Assembly (NCBI GenBank): GCA_951812725.1
Contig: OX638330.1
Coordinates: 2,604,001 to 2,668,000 of the forward strand
Origin: an uncultured Caldilineaceae bacterium
GTDB taxonomy: Bacteria > Chloroflexota > Anaerolineae > Caldilineales > Caldilineaceae
Length of the DNA: 64,000 nucleotides
Direction of reading: 5' to 3'
Shown here: in pieces, positions 9,189-18,727 of the stretch
How positions within the stretch are numbered: position 1 is the first letter of the stretch
Layout: every line of letters starts with the position of its first letter
Program-made: the position numbers and the translations under genes
The notes under the pieces: generated by a model
What the model was told of the DNA's origin: nothing
The model's input: the letters and a program-made list of their open reading frames with translations, nothing else
The model's database searches: none

Positions 9189-10547
9189 CTAGCTCGCTAG
9201 AATGGCATCAACTTTCTGGCAGAACTCAGCGACAGATTCGCTTACTGTTTGCACGCTATCGTAGACGCGTTCCAGCATTTCCAGGTTCTCCTTGGCGAGT
9301 TCCTGGTACTTGGGTATCAGGGGTACCGGCACGCCGACGTCCAGGTCTTGTAACTGCACCGTGAGCCAGGGAGTATCCTTGGTGTTCTCAGGGTCGTCCA
9401 TCCAGCCCTTGACTGATGGTAGGTAGCCGACATCGTCGCGGACAGCCCTCCAATCTTCAACCATGGTGTGGATGTAGGCCCAGGTCTCAGCGGGGTGTTC
9501 CGAGGCACTATTGACAAACAGCCCCCAACGCCAAAGTGGGGACGCTTTCTGCTTGAGTATGCCCTCTGACCACTGCGGGAAGGGAGCGACATCCCATCCG
9601 TCGTCTCCTTTGAACCCCCAGTCTGGGTTGGCCCGCTTGATGGCGGCTGGGTTGTAAGGGCCGGAGAGGTCCATGGACACATACCCTGCCCGGAATGGGT
9701 TGCCTGACACGCCAGGCACCTCAAAGCCCTGTAAGGACACCTGGTGGTTAACTGTCCAGTCAGTGTAATACTCGATGGCATCGATGGCGTCCTGGTTGTC
9801 GAGCGCGCAAGAGGTGTGTGTTTCATCCAGGTAGTCCACGCCAGCTTGGACGAGCATGCCATGCAGCCGTTTGAGGGGCCACTCGGTGCCCGGTCCGTAG
9901 GATTGTTGGAAGCCTGGCTGGGTGATGTTGCCGACGTCATCGCTCTTGGTCAGCTTGAGGGCGAATTCTGTAACTTCTTCCCAGGTTTGGGGTGGAGAAT
10001 CCGGGTCCAAATCGGCCTCGATGAAGTGCGCCCGATTGTAGTACAGCGACAGTGCATTCCATTCGAAGGGAACTGCGTACAGCTTGCCGTCCTGGACCAG
10101 CCCGTTCAAGCTAGAATCGATGAACAGATCCATCGCTTCCTGGTCCGAGCCCACGCCAAATCCCTCTGGCGAGACAGGCGCCAGCCAGTTATTGGCGGAC
10201 AGTTGTGCATAGTTCCAGCCGCCATTGTTAAATCCGTCCGGCCCTGTTCCTGCGGCCAAGGTCGTGAACAGCCTCGAATCAAGGTCCGCGGTTGTGACGG
10301 AGGAGTACTCAACCTCAACATTGGGGTTGATTTCCTTGAATTCTTCGGCCTTTCTTTGCGCGAATGCCACGACGGGTTCGTAGTTGTGTGTCCAGAATGT
10401 CAGTGAGATCGACGGCTCTGCTGCGGGCATGTCGCCGGCTTGACTATCGGCCGGCGCTGCGGCAGGCGCACAAGCTTGCAGCATAGCCGCTCCTGCTACC
10501 AGGCCAGACATCTTAAGAAAACTTCGTCGGGAAACTTTGTGACTCAT
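9189..10547 (-). CDS. CUT1-type sugar ABC transporter substrate-binding protein
   Basis: A 452-residue extracellular binding protein of the SBP_bac_1 family. The start at 10547 has AAGGAGGT 9 bases upstream. The N-terminus has a twin-arginine motif (SRRSFLKMSG) and a lipobox-like end (AAMLQACAP), so it is probably a Tat-exported lipoprotein. Family features are LTFWTHNYEP near the mature N-terminus, GKLYAVPFEWNALSLYYNRA, PPQTWEEVTEFALKLT and the Trp-rich hinge ASPLWRWGLFVNSASEHPAE. It lies upstream of nothing on its strand except the terminator. The two permeases precede it, so the order is MalF-type, MalG-type, then binding protein, which is less usual than binding protein first. Ligand unknown. 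Confidence 0.93.
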   Translation of the reverse strand: MSHKVSRRSFLKMSGLVAGAAMLQACAPAAAPADSQAGDMPAAEPSISLTFWTHNYEPVVAFAQRKAEEFKEINPNVEVEYSSVTTADLDSRLFTTLAAGTGPDGFNNGGWNYAQLSANNWLAPVSPEGFGVGSDQEAMDLFIDSSLNGLVQDGKLYAVPFEWNALSLYYNRAHFIEADLDPDSPPQTWEEVTEFALKLTKSDDVGNITQPGFQQSYGPGTEWPLKRLHGMLVQAGVDYLDETHTSCALDNQDAIDAIEYYTDWTVNHQVSLQGFEVPGVSGNPFRAGYVSMDLSGPYNPAAIKRANPDWGFKGDDGWDVAPFPQWSEGILKQKASPLWRWGLFVNSASEHPAETWAYIHTMVEDWRAVRDDVGYLPSVKGWMDDPENTKDTPWLTVQLQDLDVGVPVPLIPKYQELAKENLEMLERVYDSVQTVSESVAEFCQKVDAILAS

Positions 10548-10684
10548 AGCTGACTTACCTCCTTGAGTGCTACGGGAAACCACAAGATGAAAGCACAACT
10601 GTGACCAAAGGTCGCGAGTCTTGACATAGGAGCACTACATTCCATTGTGTTCGTTACACCTCCTTTCTGTCCAGGGTTAGCTGA

Positions 10685-11590
10685 CTATCCCTTGATACCA
10701 CTGAGGGACACACCTTCTACGAACTCACGTTGGAAGATCAGGAAAACAAGGAACGTAGGCGCCATGCCAATCAGCGCGGCGGCCATCAGTTCATTGTAGT
10801 AAGTGATGTATTCCTGCGTAAAGGCGGCCAGGCCGAGGGGCACGGTTAGAAGATCCTGTCTGGTGATGACCAACAGCGGCCAGACGTAGTCATCCCATGT
10901 GCTCATAAAAGTGAAGATGGCGAGCGTCACGAGCGCAGGTTTCGTCAGGGGCAGGACAATAGTCAAGAATGTGCGAGGTTCACTGGCTCCATCAATGCGA
11001 GCCGCGTCGATCAATTCGCCGGGAACGCCCATCATAAACTGACGCAAGAGGAACACGCCGAACGCAGTGACCAGGCCAGGCACAATCAGAGCTATGAGGT
11101 TGTTCAGCCATCCAAGCTGATAGACAACAATATAGAGAGGAATGACGACGACGTAGAACGGGATCATCATCGTCGAAAGGACCAAGGTGAAAAGCAGGTC
11201 ACGGCCGCGATAGGTGAATTTAGCGAAACTGTATCCGGCCAATGCGCACAACAATACTCGTCCGGCTGTAACTGCGGCGGTGACTATGACGCTGTTGCGG
11301 AAGTAAAGGATCATTGGGACGCGCTGAAATGCCTTGACCAGGTTTTCCGGAAGGAGGAACTCGCCAGGGATAAGACGAAACTCTGGGATGATCGTCTCTT
11401 CGATAGGTTTAGACGCTGTGGAGACCATCCAAATGAGTGGGAGAATCATGATGGCACTACCCAGGAGGAGGATCGCGTACAAAGCAACCTGGCCCAATAT
11501 CCCCCGGCCAGACGCCGCGGGTTTTTCTTGCCAGGCGACGGTGTTGGCGGCAGGCTCAGTATCCCTGTCAGCAGAAACGACTGTACTCAA
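10685..11590 (-). CDS. Carbohydrate ABC transporter permease, MalG/CUT1 type
   Basis: A 301-residue permease with six expected membrane segments. It contains the CUT1 hallmarks PLIWMVSTASKPIEE, RVLLCALAGYSFAKFTYRGR and YIVVYQLGWLNNLIALIVPG. The EAA loop is ELIDAARIDGASEPRTFLTI, and the C-terminus is EFVEGVSLSGIKG. It starts with TTG at 11590, with AGGAGGT five bases before it. It follows the MalF-type permease by 40 bases and precedes the binding-protein gene by 137 bases. No ATP-binding subunit is present in the window, as is common for CUT1 systems that share one ATPase. Confidence 0.95.
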   Translation of the reverse strand: MSTVVSADRDTEPAANTVAWQEKPAASGRGILGQVALYAILLLGSAIMILPLIWMVSTASKPIEETIIPEFRLIPGEFLLPENLVKAFQRVPMILYFRNSVIVTAAVTAGRVLLCALAGYSFAKFTYRGRDLLFTLVLSTMMIPFYVVVIPLYIVVYQLGWLNNLIALIVPGLVTAFGVFLLRQFMMGVPGELIDAARIDGASEPRTFLTIVLPLTKPALVTLAIFTFMSTWDDYVWPLLVITRQDLLTVPLGLAAFTQEYITYYNELMAAALIGMAPTFLVFLIFQREFVEGVSLSGIKG

Positions 11591-11630
11591 GGTTGACCTC
11601 CTATTGGGAGCTAAGGGCGATCTCGAAGCG

Positions 11631-12521
11631 TCATCCTACATCTGAGCGGAAAACCCGCAGTTGCAATAGGGTCAATGCCATTAAGATGACGAACAGTACC
11701 ATAGCCATGGCGCTAGCATAGCCCATTTTCAAGAAGAGAAACGCGTTTTCGTAGATCAGCATGGGCAACACGCGCGTGGCGCCATGCGGACCGCCCCGAG
11801 TCAGAAGATAGATAGGCGTGAAAACCTGGAAAGAGTTGATGATTGAGATGACCATGACAAACAGTGTTGCGGGCATAAGGAGGGGTAGGGTTATATACCA
11901 GAATCGTTGCCAACTGTTTGCCCCATCCACATCGGCGGCTTCGTAGAATACACGCGAAATGTTCTGCAGACCGGCAAGGAACAGGACCATGTAGTAGCCC
12001 ATGCTTTTCCAGAGGCTAAGGACGATGATGGCCAAAAGCGCGTATTGTGAATCTTCAAGAAGCTTGATCCCTGGTTGTCCGAAGAAGCGCATGATATGGG
12101 CGTTCAGACCAAATGAGCGATGAAATATCAGGTACCAGACCATGGACGCCACAACCCAAGAGACGACTACCGGAGTGAAGAAGATGGTGCGAAAAACGCC
12201 TCGCATCCTCATCTCCCGGTTAAACAGAAGAGCCAGCGCCAGAGCGATCGCCCACATGATCGGGTTCAGTCCAATTGCGTAGATGGCGGTGGTCCTCAAG
12301 GAGCGGAGGAACTCCGGGTCCCTCAAAAACATCGTTATATAGTTGTCTAATCCGATAAAATCGGGCGTCCCCGACAGCGACCAAGAAGTGAAACCGATGT
12401 AGAGGGCATTGAGAACCGGGTAGACGCTAAAAACGATGAGTAGTATGAGAGCTGGGACAGCGAATGCAAAGCCCCACAGATTTTGATAGAAAACAGGGCT
12501 TCGCTTGCGGACTCGTAGCAC
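11631..12521 (-). CDS. Carbohydrate ABC transporter permease, MalF/CUT1 type
   Basis: A 296-residue permease. The N-terminal membrane segment GFAFAVPALILLIVFSVYPV and the NALYIGFTSWSL stretch are typical of the UgpA/MalF group. The EAA loop reads FYEAADVDGANSWQRFWYIT, followed by LPLLMPATLFVMVISIINSF. It starts with GTG at 12521 behind AAGGAGG, spacing about 6. It is the first gene of the importer operon, so the promoter should lie at 12522-12650. A 7-bp inverted repeat (TGGTCAC/GTGACCA) at 12607-12631 is a possible operator there, with weak support. Confidence 0.95.
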   Translation of the reverse strand: MLRVRKRSPVFYQNLWGFAFAVPALILLIVFSVYPVLNALYIGFTSWSLSGTPDFIGLDNYITMFLRDPEFLRSLRTTAIYAIGLNPIMWAIALALALLFNREMRMRGVFRTIFFTPVVVSWVVASMVWYLIFHRSFGLNAHIMRFFGQPGIKLLEDSQYALLAIIVLSLWKSMGYYMVLFLAGLQNISRVFYEAADVDGANSWQRFWYITLPLLMPATLFVMVISIINSFQVFTPIYLLTRGGPHGATRVLPMLIYENAFLFLKMGYASAMAMVLFVILMALTLLQLRVFRSDVG

Positions 12522-12654
12522 GCCACACCTCCTTTCCGTTTTGCGTGAACAACATGGGCGCAGTAGCGCTTATCTGCTCTGTTACGATAGAGGCAAAGCT
12601 TCTTTATGGTCACTCAGGAATCTGGTGACCACTGCCTCAACCTTTGACGAACTA

Positions 12655-14121
12655 TCAGGGCACCGAGTCTCTAATTGGCTCCCATCCGGCGGACAGCATT
12701 TGGTCCAGTGCCTCGACCAGCGCGCTGTTTTCCGGTCGCCTAGCTATGTTCACGTTTTCCAATGGATCCTTGTGAAGGTCAAAAAGTTCAAAGGCTAGTC
12801 CCGATGCGGATTCCCGCAGATACCAGAGGTCGCCTTCAGTGGGAACATTGGTATAGCGCGTGAGGCGGTAGCGGTCGGTGCGCAAGGTATGCGCATGGCC
12901 TTGGTGCATCGTCGAAAAGACACCGGTCTTCCACTCTTGCTGCGGGTCTTCGAGCAGCGGCGCCAGACTCAATCCTTCAAGGTGCGGCGGCTGATTTAAT
13001 CCGGACAGATCGCAGAGGGTGGGATAGAGATCGACCAGTTCGACAAGCGCGTTGCAGGTTGCGCCTTTGGTCATGCCTGGGACCGACACGAGCATTGGGA
13101 TACGGGTCGATTCTTCGAAGCTTGTCGTCTTAGACCACAGTTTGTGCTCGCCGAGATGCCAGCCATTGTCACCCCATAGGACAATTACGGTTTCGTCGAG
13201 CTGGCCGAGCCTCTCAAGCTCGGCCAGAACCTTCCCGATTTGGGCGTCGGTGAAACTGACGCTTGCCCAATAGCCGTGAATGCATTCTCGTTGTTTTTCT
13301 TCACTGAGGAGCGGAAAATCGTCCTCTCGATATTTTCCCAGGTCGGAATAGGTGCGATCGATTTCCTCTTCGCCGTAGTGTAGAAAGTCGCCCAGATTTG
13401 AAGCGCCGACGGCGTCTTGCGGAAGAAAGGGGTTTTCGGCGAGATCCACGTCGTCGCGGTCGTAAAGATCCCAATACTTTTGGGGCACGGCCCAGGGAAG
13501 GTGAGGCCTGTAGAAGCCCAACGCCAGGAAGAGGGGATCTTCCTGTCCCTGGAACTCTCGCAGCACCTCTATAGCCCTTTGGGCGATGATCCCGTCGGGA
13601 TAAGCTTCGTCAGGTGCGTCGGCGGCTTCGCAGATAGGTGGGAGATCGAGGTCGGCCTTGCCCTCCCTGAATTGGCGGCCGAAGTTCTTCAACTTCAGGC
13701 GGTTTTCCTCAAGCTGATAGCCGGCGCAGTAGCCGTGGACGGTAAAAGCCTGTTCGTTGAACGTGTCTCGGTAGCGCCTTGTCCAGCTGGCCTCGTCGTC
13801 GTCATTTATGTGATACACCTTGCCTATAGAAATCGTCTGGAAGCCATGTGTTTTCAGGTAGCCGGGCAGAGTCGGATCGCCGTTGCCCGGAGAGCCAAGA
13901 CCCCAGCGATTGCCGGTCGGTTTGGTAGGTCGTTTTCCGGTGAGGAGACTGATCCGCGAGGGGCCGCAGACAGGCACCTGGCAGAAAGCGCGGTTGAATA
14001 GAAGGCCGCGAGACGCGATCTTGTCAAGGTTAGGCGTATGCAGTTTGGCTTTGCCAAAGCAGTTGATCTCAGGGCGGAGGTCGTCAACCGCGATGAAGAG
14101 AATATTCTTGCGCTTCGTCAT
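12655..14121 (-). CDS. Sulfatase, iduronate-2-sulfatase-like
   Basis: A 488-residue sulfatase. The start at 14121 is fixed by an ATGA overlap with the stop of the upstream binding-protein gene, so translation is coupled. KRKNILFIAVDDLRPEINCF holds the first metal ligands in the form typical of iduronate-2-sulfatase-like enzymes. CGPSR (Cys52-Arg56) is the formylglycine site. LWGDNGWHLGEHKLWSKTT carries the second set of metal and substrate residues. It has no signal peptide. Coupling to an ABC binding protein suggests that the enzyme desulfates the imported ligand. Substrate class (uronate sulfates or other sulfated sugars) is inferred from family resemblance only. Confidence 0.93.
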   Translation of the reverse strand: MTKRKNILFIAVDDLRPEINCFGKAKLHTPNLDKIASRGLLFNRAFCQVPVCGPSRISLLTGKRPTKPTGNRWGLGSPGNGDPTLPGYLKTHGFQTISIGKVYHINDDDEASWTRRYRDTFNEQAFTVHGYCAGYQLEENRLKLKNFGRQFREGKADLDLPPICEAADAPDEAYPDGIIAQRAIEVLREFQGQEDPLFLALGFYRPHLPWAVPQKYWDLYDRDDVDLAENPFLPQDAVGASNLGDFLHYGEEEIDRTYSDLGKYREDDFPLLSEEKQRECIHGYWASVSFTDAQIGKVLAELERLGQLDETVIVLWGDNGWHLGEHKLWSKTTSFEESTRIPMLVSVPGMTKGATCNALVELVDLYPTLCDLSGLNQPPHLEGLSLAPLLEDPQQEWKTGVFSTMHQGHAHTLRTDRYRLTRYTNVPTEGDLWYLRESASGLAFELFDLHKDPLENVNIARRPENSALVEALDQMLSAGWEPIRDSVP

Positions 14122-16184
14122 GACATGTCGTCTAGATAGTACTGCTCCGGGTAGGTAATTGCGCCTGGATAGGCGACAACCCAGGGGCCCAACCAACCAC
14201 CCAGGGGCAACTGATCGCGCGTGGGTGTGTTCTTGACGCGGTTGCCGATGATGGCGGGACGCGGTAGGTCAGCAATTATACCCAACCAGAAAGGCCCTTC
14301 GTCGACGTGAATCTGCAATATCTCGTAGACCAGCTCATCCCGCTTCTGGCGATCGGGTTCGCTGCGGGCCTGCTTGTGCAGCTGCCACATGCGGTAGGCT
14401 GGATCGTCGGGCGCGGGTTCGTCCCATGGCGGTTGCCGGTCATGGGCGGGCTTGTCGGCGTCAATTCCTTCTCTGGGCGTTCCTTCCAGGCTCATCCATG
14501 CGCCGTAGAGGGGGGCCCAGCGGCCGCTGGGGCCGAAGGAAGTCAGGAACACCGGGAAACTGAGCAGGTCGGCCGAACCGGGGGCGCCGCCGCCAAAAAC
14601 GCGGATGTCGTAGGTTCCGCCCAGGAAGATCTGCCCTAGCTGTGCGCCTGGCATGGCGTCCACTCTGGCATCCGGTCCGATGGCGCGCCAGTCCTCTTTC
14701 ATCAGTTCGGCAGATTCTGTAAACGGACTGCCGGCGTTTATCTGGATCCAGATCTCAAGGGGTTCACCGCTGGGTAACTGGCGCCATCCATCGCCATTCT
14801 GATCGGTTACGCCGGCTTCATCCAGGAGGCCGGCGGCCTTATCGGGATCGTGCTCGACGGCGAGGTTGAGCAGTTGGTCCAACAGCTCTTTGCCGCGAGG
14901 CGAGCTGTGGTATTGGCGCGAATTTATCGAATCGACTGCGGTGCTGGCGGGTCCGCCTAAACCGAAGAAGGTCAGTTTGCGGATGCGCTCGCGGTCGATT
15001 CCATGGGAGAGCGCCCGTCTAAACTCGACTTTACGGTAGATGGACTGCTTTTCGGGTTCGGGGTAGTTCCAGTTGATGCCCCAGGCCGGTGCGCCGCCGG
15101 CGCCGTTGTCCCATAGCTCAAGACGATAGTTACCCTCTTCTTCGTTGTCTTTATATATTGCAATGTCACGCAGGCTGAGGTTGGGATGGGCCATGAAGTC
15201 GATTTCGCCATTGATGATCTTCAAGTTGAGAATCTCGTTGTTCTCGGCAAAACTGACGTCAACCGTATCGACGTACGGCAGTTGATTGTCCGCCGTATCG
15301 ACCATGTAGTAGTAGGGGTTGCGTTCCATCACCAAGCGCTGGCCTGCTTCCAGCCGTACCGGCCGCCACGCGTTCAGTACCGGATGTTCGGGATTCGTCC
15401 ACCACTCCTGCTTTTCGGTAAAGGCGGCAAAGTCTTCGGCGTCAGAGTAGTCAGGATGGAACTGCTCCATGTAGTGTCGCGGTTGCGCGTCCAAACCGGT
15501 CCCGATGCCTCCACCTGCCCAGGCTGCGATTTCAATATCGGTAATCGGTGAAGGGCCGGCAAATTGGATAGAGAGCGTATAGTCGTCTACTTTCGACAGC
15601 TGCATGGGTGCATCGCCCGACATGGTCCAAGAGGGCCGGGAAGAGGGGTGTTCGTCGTTTAGAATCATATCCTCCCACCAGAAGATAACGTCGTCGACGG
15701 TGAACGGTTCGCCATCGGACCAGCGGGTACCTTCCCGGTAGTAGAGGGTCCAGATGGTTGCGTCATCGTTGACTTCCCATGCTTTGGCCAGGCCTGGCCC
15801 AACCTCTTGTCCGCCCTCCGTCCAATGCAGGCTGGAGTGCGCGTACATGAATTGCGTTTGATCTGAGAAGGAGCTGCTTGTTGTCGCCTTACGCATAGTT
15901 CCGCCATAGTGGCCCACATCGGACCAGGGCAAATCCAGAACCATGGGATCTACAGGCAGGCGTTCGTCAACAGGAGGTAGTTCGCCCGCTTTGACCATGT
16001 CGGCCAACATCGGCGCTTCGCCATACTGTGAGGCAGGTGTTGCGACTTCCTCTCCCTGGACTGCTGGAGGACTTTCGGCTTCGGGCGCGGGGGCGCTTGG
16101 GGAACAGGCCGCGGCAATTGTGCCGGCGGCGGCAATAGCTGAGAGTTGCAAGAAGCTTCGGCGGGACATCTTTCGCTCAATCAT
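14118..16184 (-). CDS. ABC transporter family-5 solute-binding protein (Tat lipoprotein)
   Basis: A 688-residue SBP_bac_5 protein, paralogous to the one at 3773-5869 through most of its length (for example GTRWSDGEPFTVDDVIFWWE, RNPYYYMVDTADNQLPYVD and GIDRERIRKLTFFGLGGPAS). Unlike that paralogue it carries a twin-arginine signal (SRRSFLQLSA) ending in IAAACSP, so export should be by Tat. TDQNGDGWRQLPSG resembles a calcium loop. GGAGAGGAG lies upstream of the ATG at 16184; MSRRSF five codons in is an alternative start. It has no permease next to it and may share the pair at 1361-3480. Its stop overlaps the sulfatase start (ATGA). Confidence 0.93.
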   Translation of the reverse strand: MIERKMSRRSFLQLSAIAAAGTIAAACSPSAPAPEAESPPAVQGEEVATPASQYGEAPMLADMVKAGELPPVDERLPVDPMVLDLPWSDVGHYGGTMRKATTSSSFSDQTQFMYAHSSLHWTEGGQEVGPGLAKAWEVNDDATIWTLYYREGTRWSDGEPFTVDDVIFWWEDMILNDEHPSSRPSWTMSGDAPMQLSKVDDYTLSIQFAGPSPITDIEIAAWAGGGIGTGLDAQPRHYMEQFHPDYSDAEDFAAFTEKQEWWTNPEHPVLNAWRPVRLEAGQRLVMERNPYYYMVDTADNQLPYVDTVDVSFAENNEILNLKIINGEIDFMAHPNLSLRDIAIYKDNEEEGNYRLELWDNGAGGAPAWGINWNYPEPEKQSIYRKVEFRRALSHGIDRERIRKLTFFGLGGPASTAVDSINSRQYHSSPRGKELLDQLLNLAVEHDPDKAAGLLDEAGVTDQNGDGWRQLPSGEPLEIWIQINAGSPFTESAELMKEDWRAIGPDARVDAMPGAQLGQIFLGGTYDIRVFGGGAPGSADLLSFPVFLTSFGPSGRWAPLYGAWMSLEGTPREGIDADKPAHDRQPPWDEPAPDDPAYRMWQLHKQARSEPDRQKRDELVYEILQIHVDEGPFWLGIIADLPRPAIIGNRVKNTPTRDQLPLGGWLGPWVVAYPGAITYPEQYYLDDMS

Positions 16185-17162
16185 GGCCTTTGTTCTCCTC
16201 TCCTAATAGGTTTTTCTCTCTACGCGTTTTTCTGCCGAAACGTTACATTGGACGAGGTTTCAGGAGATCTCATGGCAAGCGCTGAAACCACCGTGACTCA
16301 CGCGATCATCCTTGCCGCAGCGGGCGCTGTGGGCAGCGGAACTGCAATTGCTTGAGAAAAAGCTGGTAATCCGCGGTGCAAAATCGAGAGGAACGCCATC
16401 ATGACTCTACTCGTGCTCTCTGTCATTAGGTTGCCTGCGATTAGGCAACTGACTCGATGAACCGGGCATTGCCGAAGCTAGCGGAAGAGAAGTTCCAACT
16501 CGTATTCCTATAGGAGGAATGGAGGAGGGGCTGATCGTAACATAGTCAGTGTAGTCGTCCAAATCGATACCAAATGTAAGGTGTGTCCCAAATTCTTGGT
16601 TAGACGTTGTCTGAATCAGGATTTACGGGATTTGGAGATTTTCGGGATTGCAGGCGAACGGGTGGTGGTTGTCAAGGGGATCCTTTTTCGTCGGTTGATA
16701 GGGCAGATTGCAGAGGGACAATGATATGGGATGCACCCCAAAGGTATGCACTTCCCTGATTCACTGTGTGGAATTGTTGGGTTTGCCGGCATCTCGTGGG
16801 AAATCGGGGTAGCCGACTGTGGTAGCTGGAGCAAGCCGATTTACAGGGGATCCTGTTTCGAGGGGTATTTGTCACTCAGGGCCGTAACTGTTACCCTTCC
16901 CACTGCTGATACTCGCGGCGGTAGAGCAGAGCCGAAGCTTGGATATGCTTCCGGGAACCAGCGAAAAATGGGTTGCCATGTTCGATTCCCCGGCTGCTCA
17001 TAAGTGATCGTTGAATTCCTACTCTGTTTCCTTCGCGGTTCAAGGTGGGTGTGGGCATACTGAAACGAGAAACGGTCAGATCGAAGGTAATGGTCCGAAG
17101 CGGCTGGCGTAGTCAGACGTGGTGAATGCATTACCCGTAATAGTCACTTATTGGAGTGCGAC
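16185..17162. other. Divergent intergenic region between minus-strand binding protein and plus-strand sulfatase
   Basis: About 980 bases with no convincing gene on either strand. A small hairpin GTTGCCT/AGGCAAC lies at 16430-16449. At 16612-16658 there are imperfect repeats of the kind GATTTnCGGGATT, resembling the short 'AATCCTG' repeats found between genes in many bacteria. Short direct similarities, such as GGGGATCC before a T-rich stretch, occur at about 16676 and 16848. Promoters for both flanking genes should be here. Confidence 0.5.
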
Positions 17163-18644
17163 ATGAACGAGCTTAACCGCCCCAACCTTCTTTATATTCA
17201 CTCGGATCAGCACAGTCCACACGTGACCGGCTGCTATGGTGACAACCTGGTTGAAACGCCGAACCTCGACGGGCTGGCGGCCAGCGGGGTGGTGTTCGAC
17301 AACGCCTACTGTTGCTCGCCGATTTGCGTTCCCTCGCGGATGTCGATGCTGAGCGGGCGTCATCCATTTGAGAACGAGGTCTGGACGAATGAGCACGGTC
17401 TTGATTCGAGGATTCCGACATTTGCTCACGCGATGGGCGCGGCCGACTATCAGCCGGAGTTGGTGGGCAGAATGCACTCGGTCGGGCCGGACCAGCTACA
17501 CGGGTACGCTGCGCGTTTCGTGGGCGACCATGGCGCGAATCATCCTGGGAACCCAGGGCCTGATCGCGGCATTCTTAGTGTAACTGCGGGCCCACACCAT
17601 CTGAGCCTCGAAAGGTCGGGGCCTGGGCAGAGCGCTTACCAGGTCCATGACGAGGATGTTACCGCGGTCACGATTGATCGCCTTAACCGGCTGGGCGTAC
17701 AGAAGCGGGCCGGCATTCTCAAGCAGCCATTCAGCCTGTCGGTTGGGCTGATGCTTCCTCATCCGCCGTATGTGGCCCGGCAGGAGGACTACGACAGGTA
17801 CGCCGATTCGATGACGTTGCCGGGTAAGTCTGCGCCTCCACTCGACGAGCAGCATCCGTTTCTGCGCTGGTGGCGGCAGTCTACAGGCATTGAGGCGATG
17901 GACGAAAGCGAGGTTCGTCGCTCGCGGGCGGCCTACGCGGGATTGGTCTACCGAACTGATGCGATGATCGGCCAGATCCTAAACGCGTTGGTTGAAAACG
18001 GTTTGGATGACAACACTTTGATCATCTACACATCGGACCATGGTGACATGCAGGGCGAGCATGGTCTCTTCTGGAAGCATGTGTTTTATGAAGAGTCGGT
18101 GCGCGTGCCGCTTATCGTCAGCTGGCCCGGCCGTATTCCGGAGGGACAACGGAGTGAAAATGTCGTGAGCGCGCTGGATGTTGCAGCAACTATGCTGGAC
18201 GCGATGGATGCGCCGGCGCTGCCGAACTCTGCGGGCCGCAGTTTCCTTCCCCAAATCGAGGGATTGAACGGAGTCCCTGCGTGGGAAGATGTGGCTTTTT
18301 CCGAGTATTGCACTGACAAATTTGGTCCGCCGGAGGGGGCATACCAACGTATGGTCCGGCGTGAGGAGTGGAAATACATCCACTATCACGACTACCCGTC
18401 CCAGCTTTTCAATCTCAGAGAGGATCCTGAGGAACTGTTTGACCGGTCAGATGATCCGGGCTGCAGGTCGATTCTGGAGGAGCTGCGAGGCGAGGTTCTG
18501 CGAGACTGGGACCCTGGGGAAGTGCAAAGGAGGATGGCACAGAAAAGGGCTGACGAGCCGATTCTGGTTGAATGGGCGCGCAATACCGGTCCGGAAGAGC
18601 GCTATCGCTGGCCCATGTTAAAGGAGATGAACTGGCTCGCCTGA
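17163..18644 (+). CDS. Sulfatase, formylglycine-dependent
   Basis: A 493-residue sulfatase. The ATG at 17163 has GGAG 7 bases upstream. RPNLLYIHSDQHSPHVTGCY gives the first metal site, CVPSR (Cys55-Arg59) the formylglycine site, and IYTSDHGDMQGEHGLFWKH the second metal and substrate site. The C-terminus DPEELFDRSDDPGC is typical of arylsulfatase/choline-sulfatase-like enzymes. No signal peptide is present. It stands alone on the plus strand, separated by a long spacer from the divergent binding-protein gene, with a terminator directly after it. Substrate not determinable. Confidence 0.93.
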   Translation: MNELNRPNLLYIHSDQHSPHVTGCYGDNLVETPNLDGLAASGVVFDNAYCCSPICVPSRMSMLSGRHPFENEVWTNEHGLDSRIPTFAHAMGAADYQPELVGRMHSVGPDQLHGYAARFVGDHGANHPGNPGPDRGILSVTAGPHHLSLERSGPGQSAYQVHDEDVTAVTIDRLNRLGVQKRAGILKQPFSLSVGLMLPHPPYVARQEDYDRYADSMTLPGKSAPPLDEQHPFLRWWRQSTGIEAMDESEVRRSRAAYAGLVYRTDAMIGQILNALVENGLDDNTLIIYTSDHGDMQGEHGLFWKHVFYEESVRVPLIVSWPGRIPEGQRSENVVSALDVAATMLDAMDAPALPNSAGRSFLPQIEGLNGVPAWEDVAFSEYCTDKFGPPEGAYQRMVRREEWKYIHYHDYPSQLFNLREDPEELFDRSDDPGCRSILEELRGEVLRDWDPGEVQRRMAQKRADEPILVEWARNTGPEERYRWPMLKEMNWLA

Positions 18645-18727
18645 CTGGGAAGGCGTCTATAGCTGAAGGCAGTTGATTTCCCGATTGATCTCATTTGCAC
18701 TTGGAGAATGTTCCAGTCAGTTTTTTT
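18641..18727 (+). terminator. Terminator after the third sulfatase
   Basis: CTGACTGG at 18641-18648 (overlapping the stop codon) can pair with CCAGTCAG at 18713-18720, followed by seven T. The loop is long (64 bases), so the fold is not classical, but the T-run directly after the stem arm supports termination. Confidence 0.5.

Noticed and set aside
12607..12631. Inverted repeat TGGTCAC/GTGACCA as terminator of the second sulfatase
   Set aside because: Only 7 bp, an 11-base loop and no T-run. It could equally be an operator of the CUT1 operon, so it is not called.
16672..17131. Short frames in the divergent gap
   Set aside because: No start signals, no motifs, and overlapping frames on both strands.
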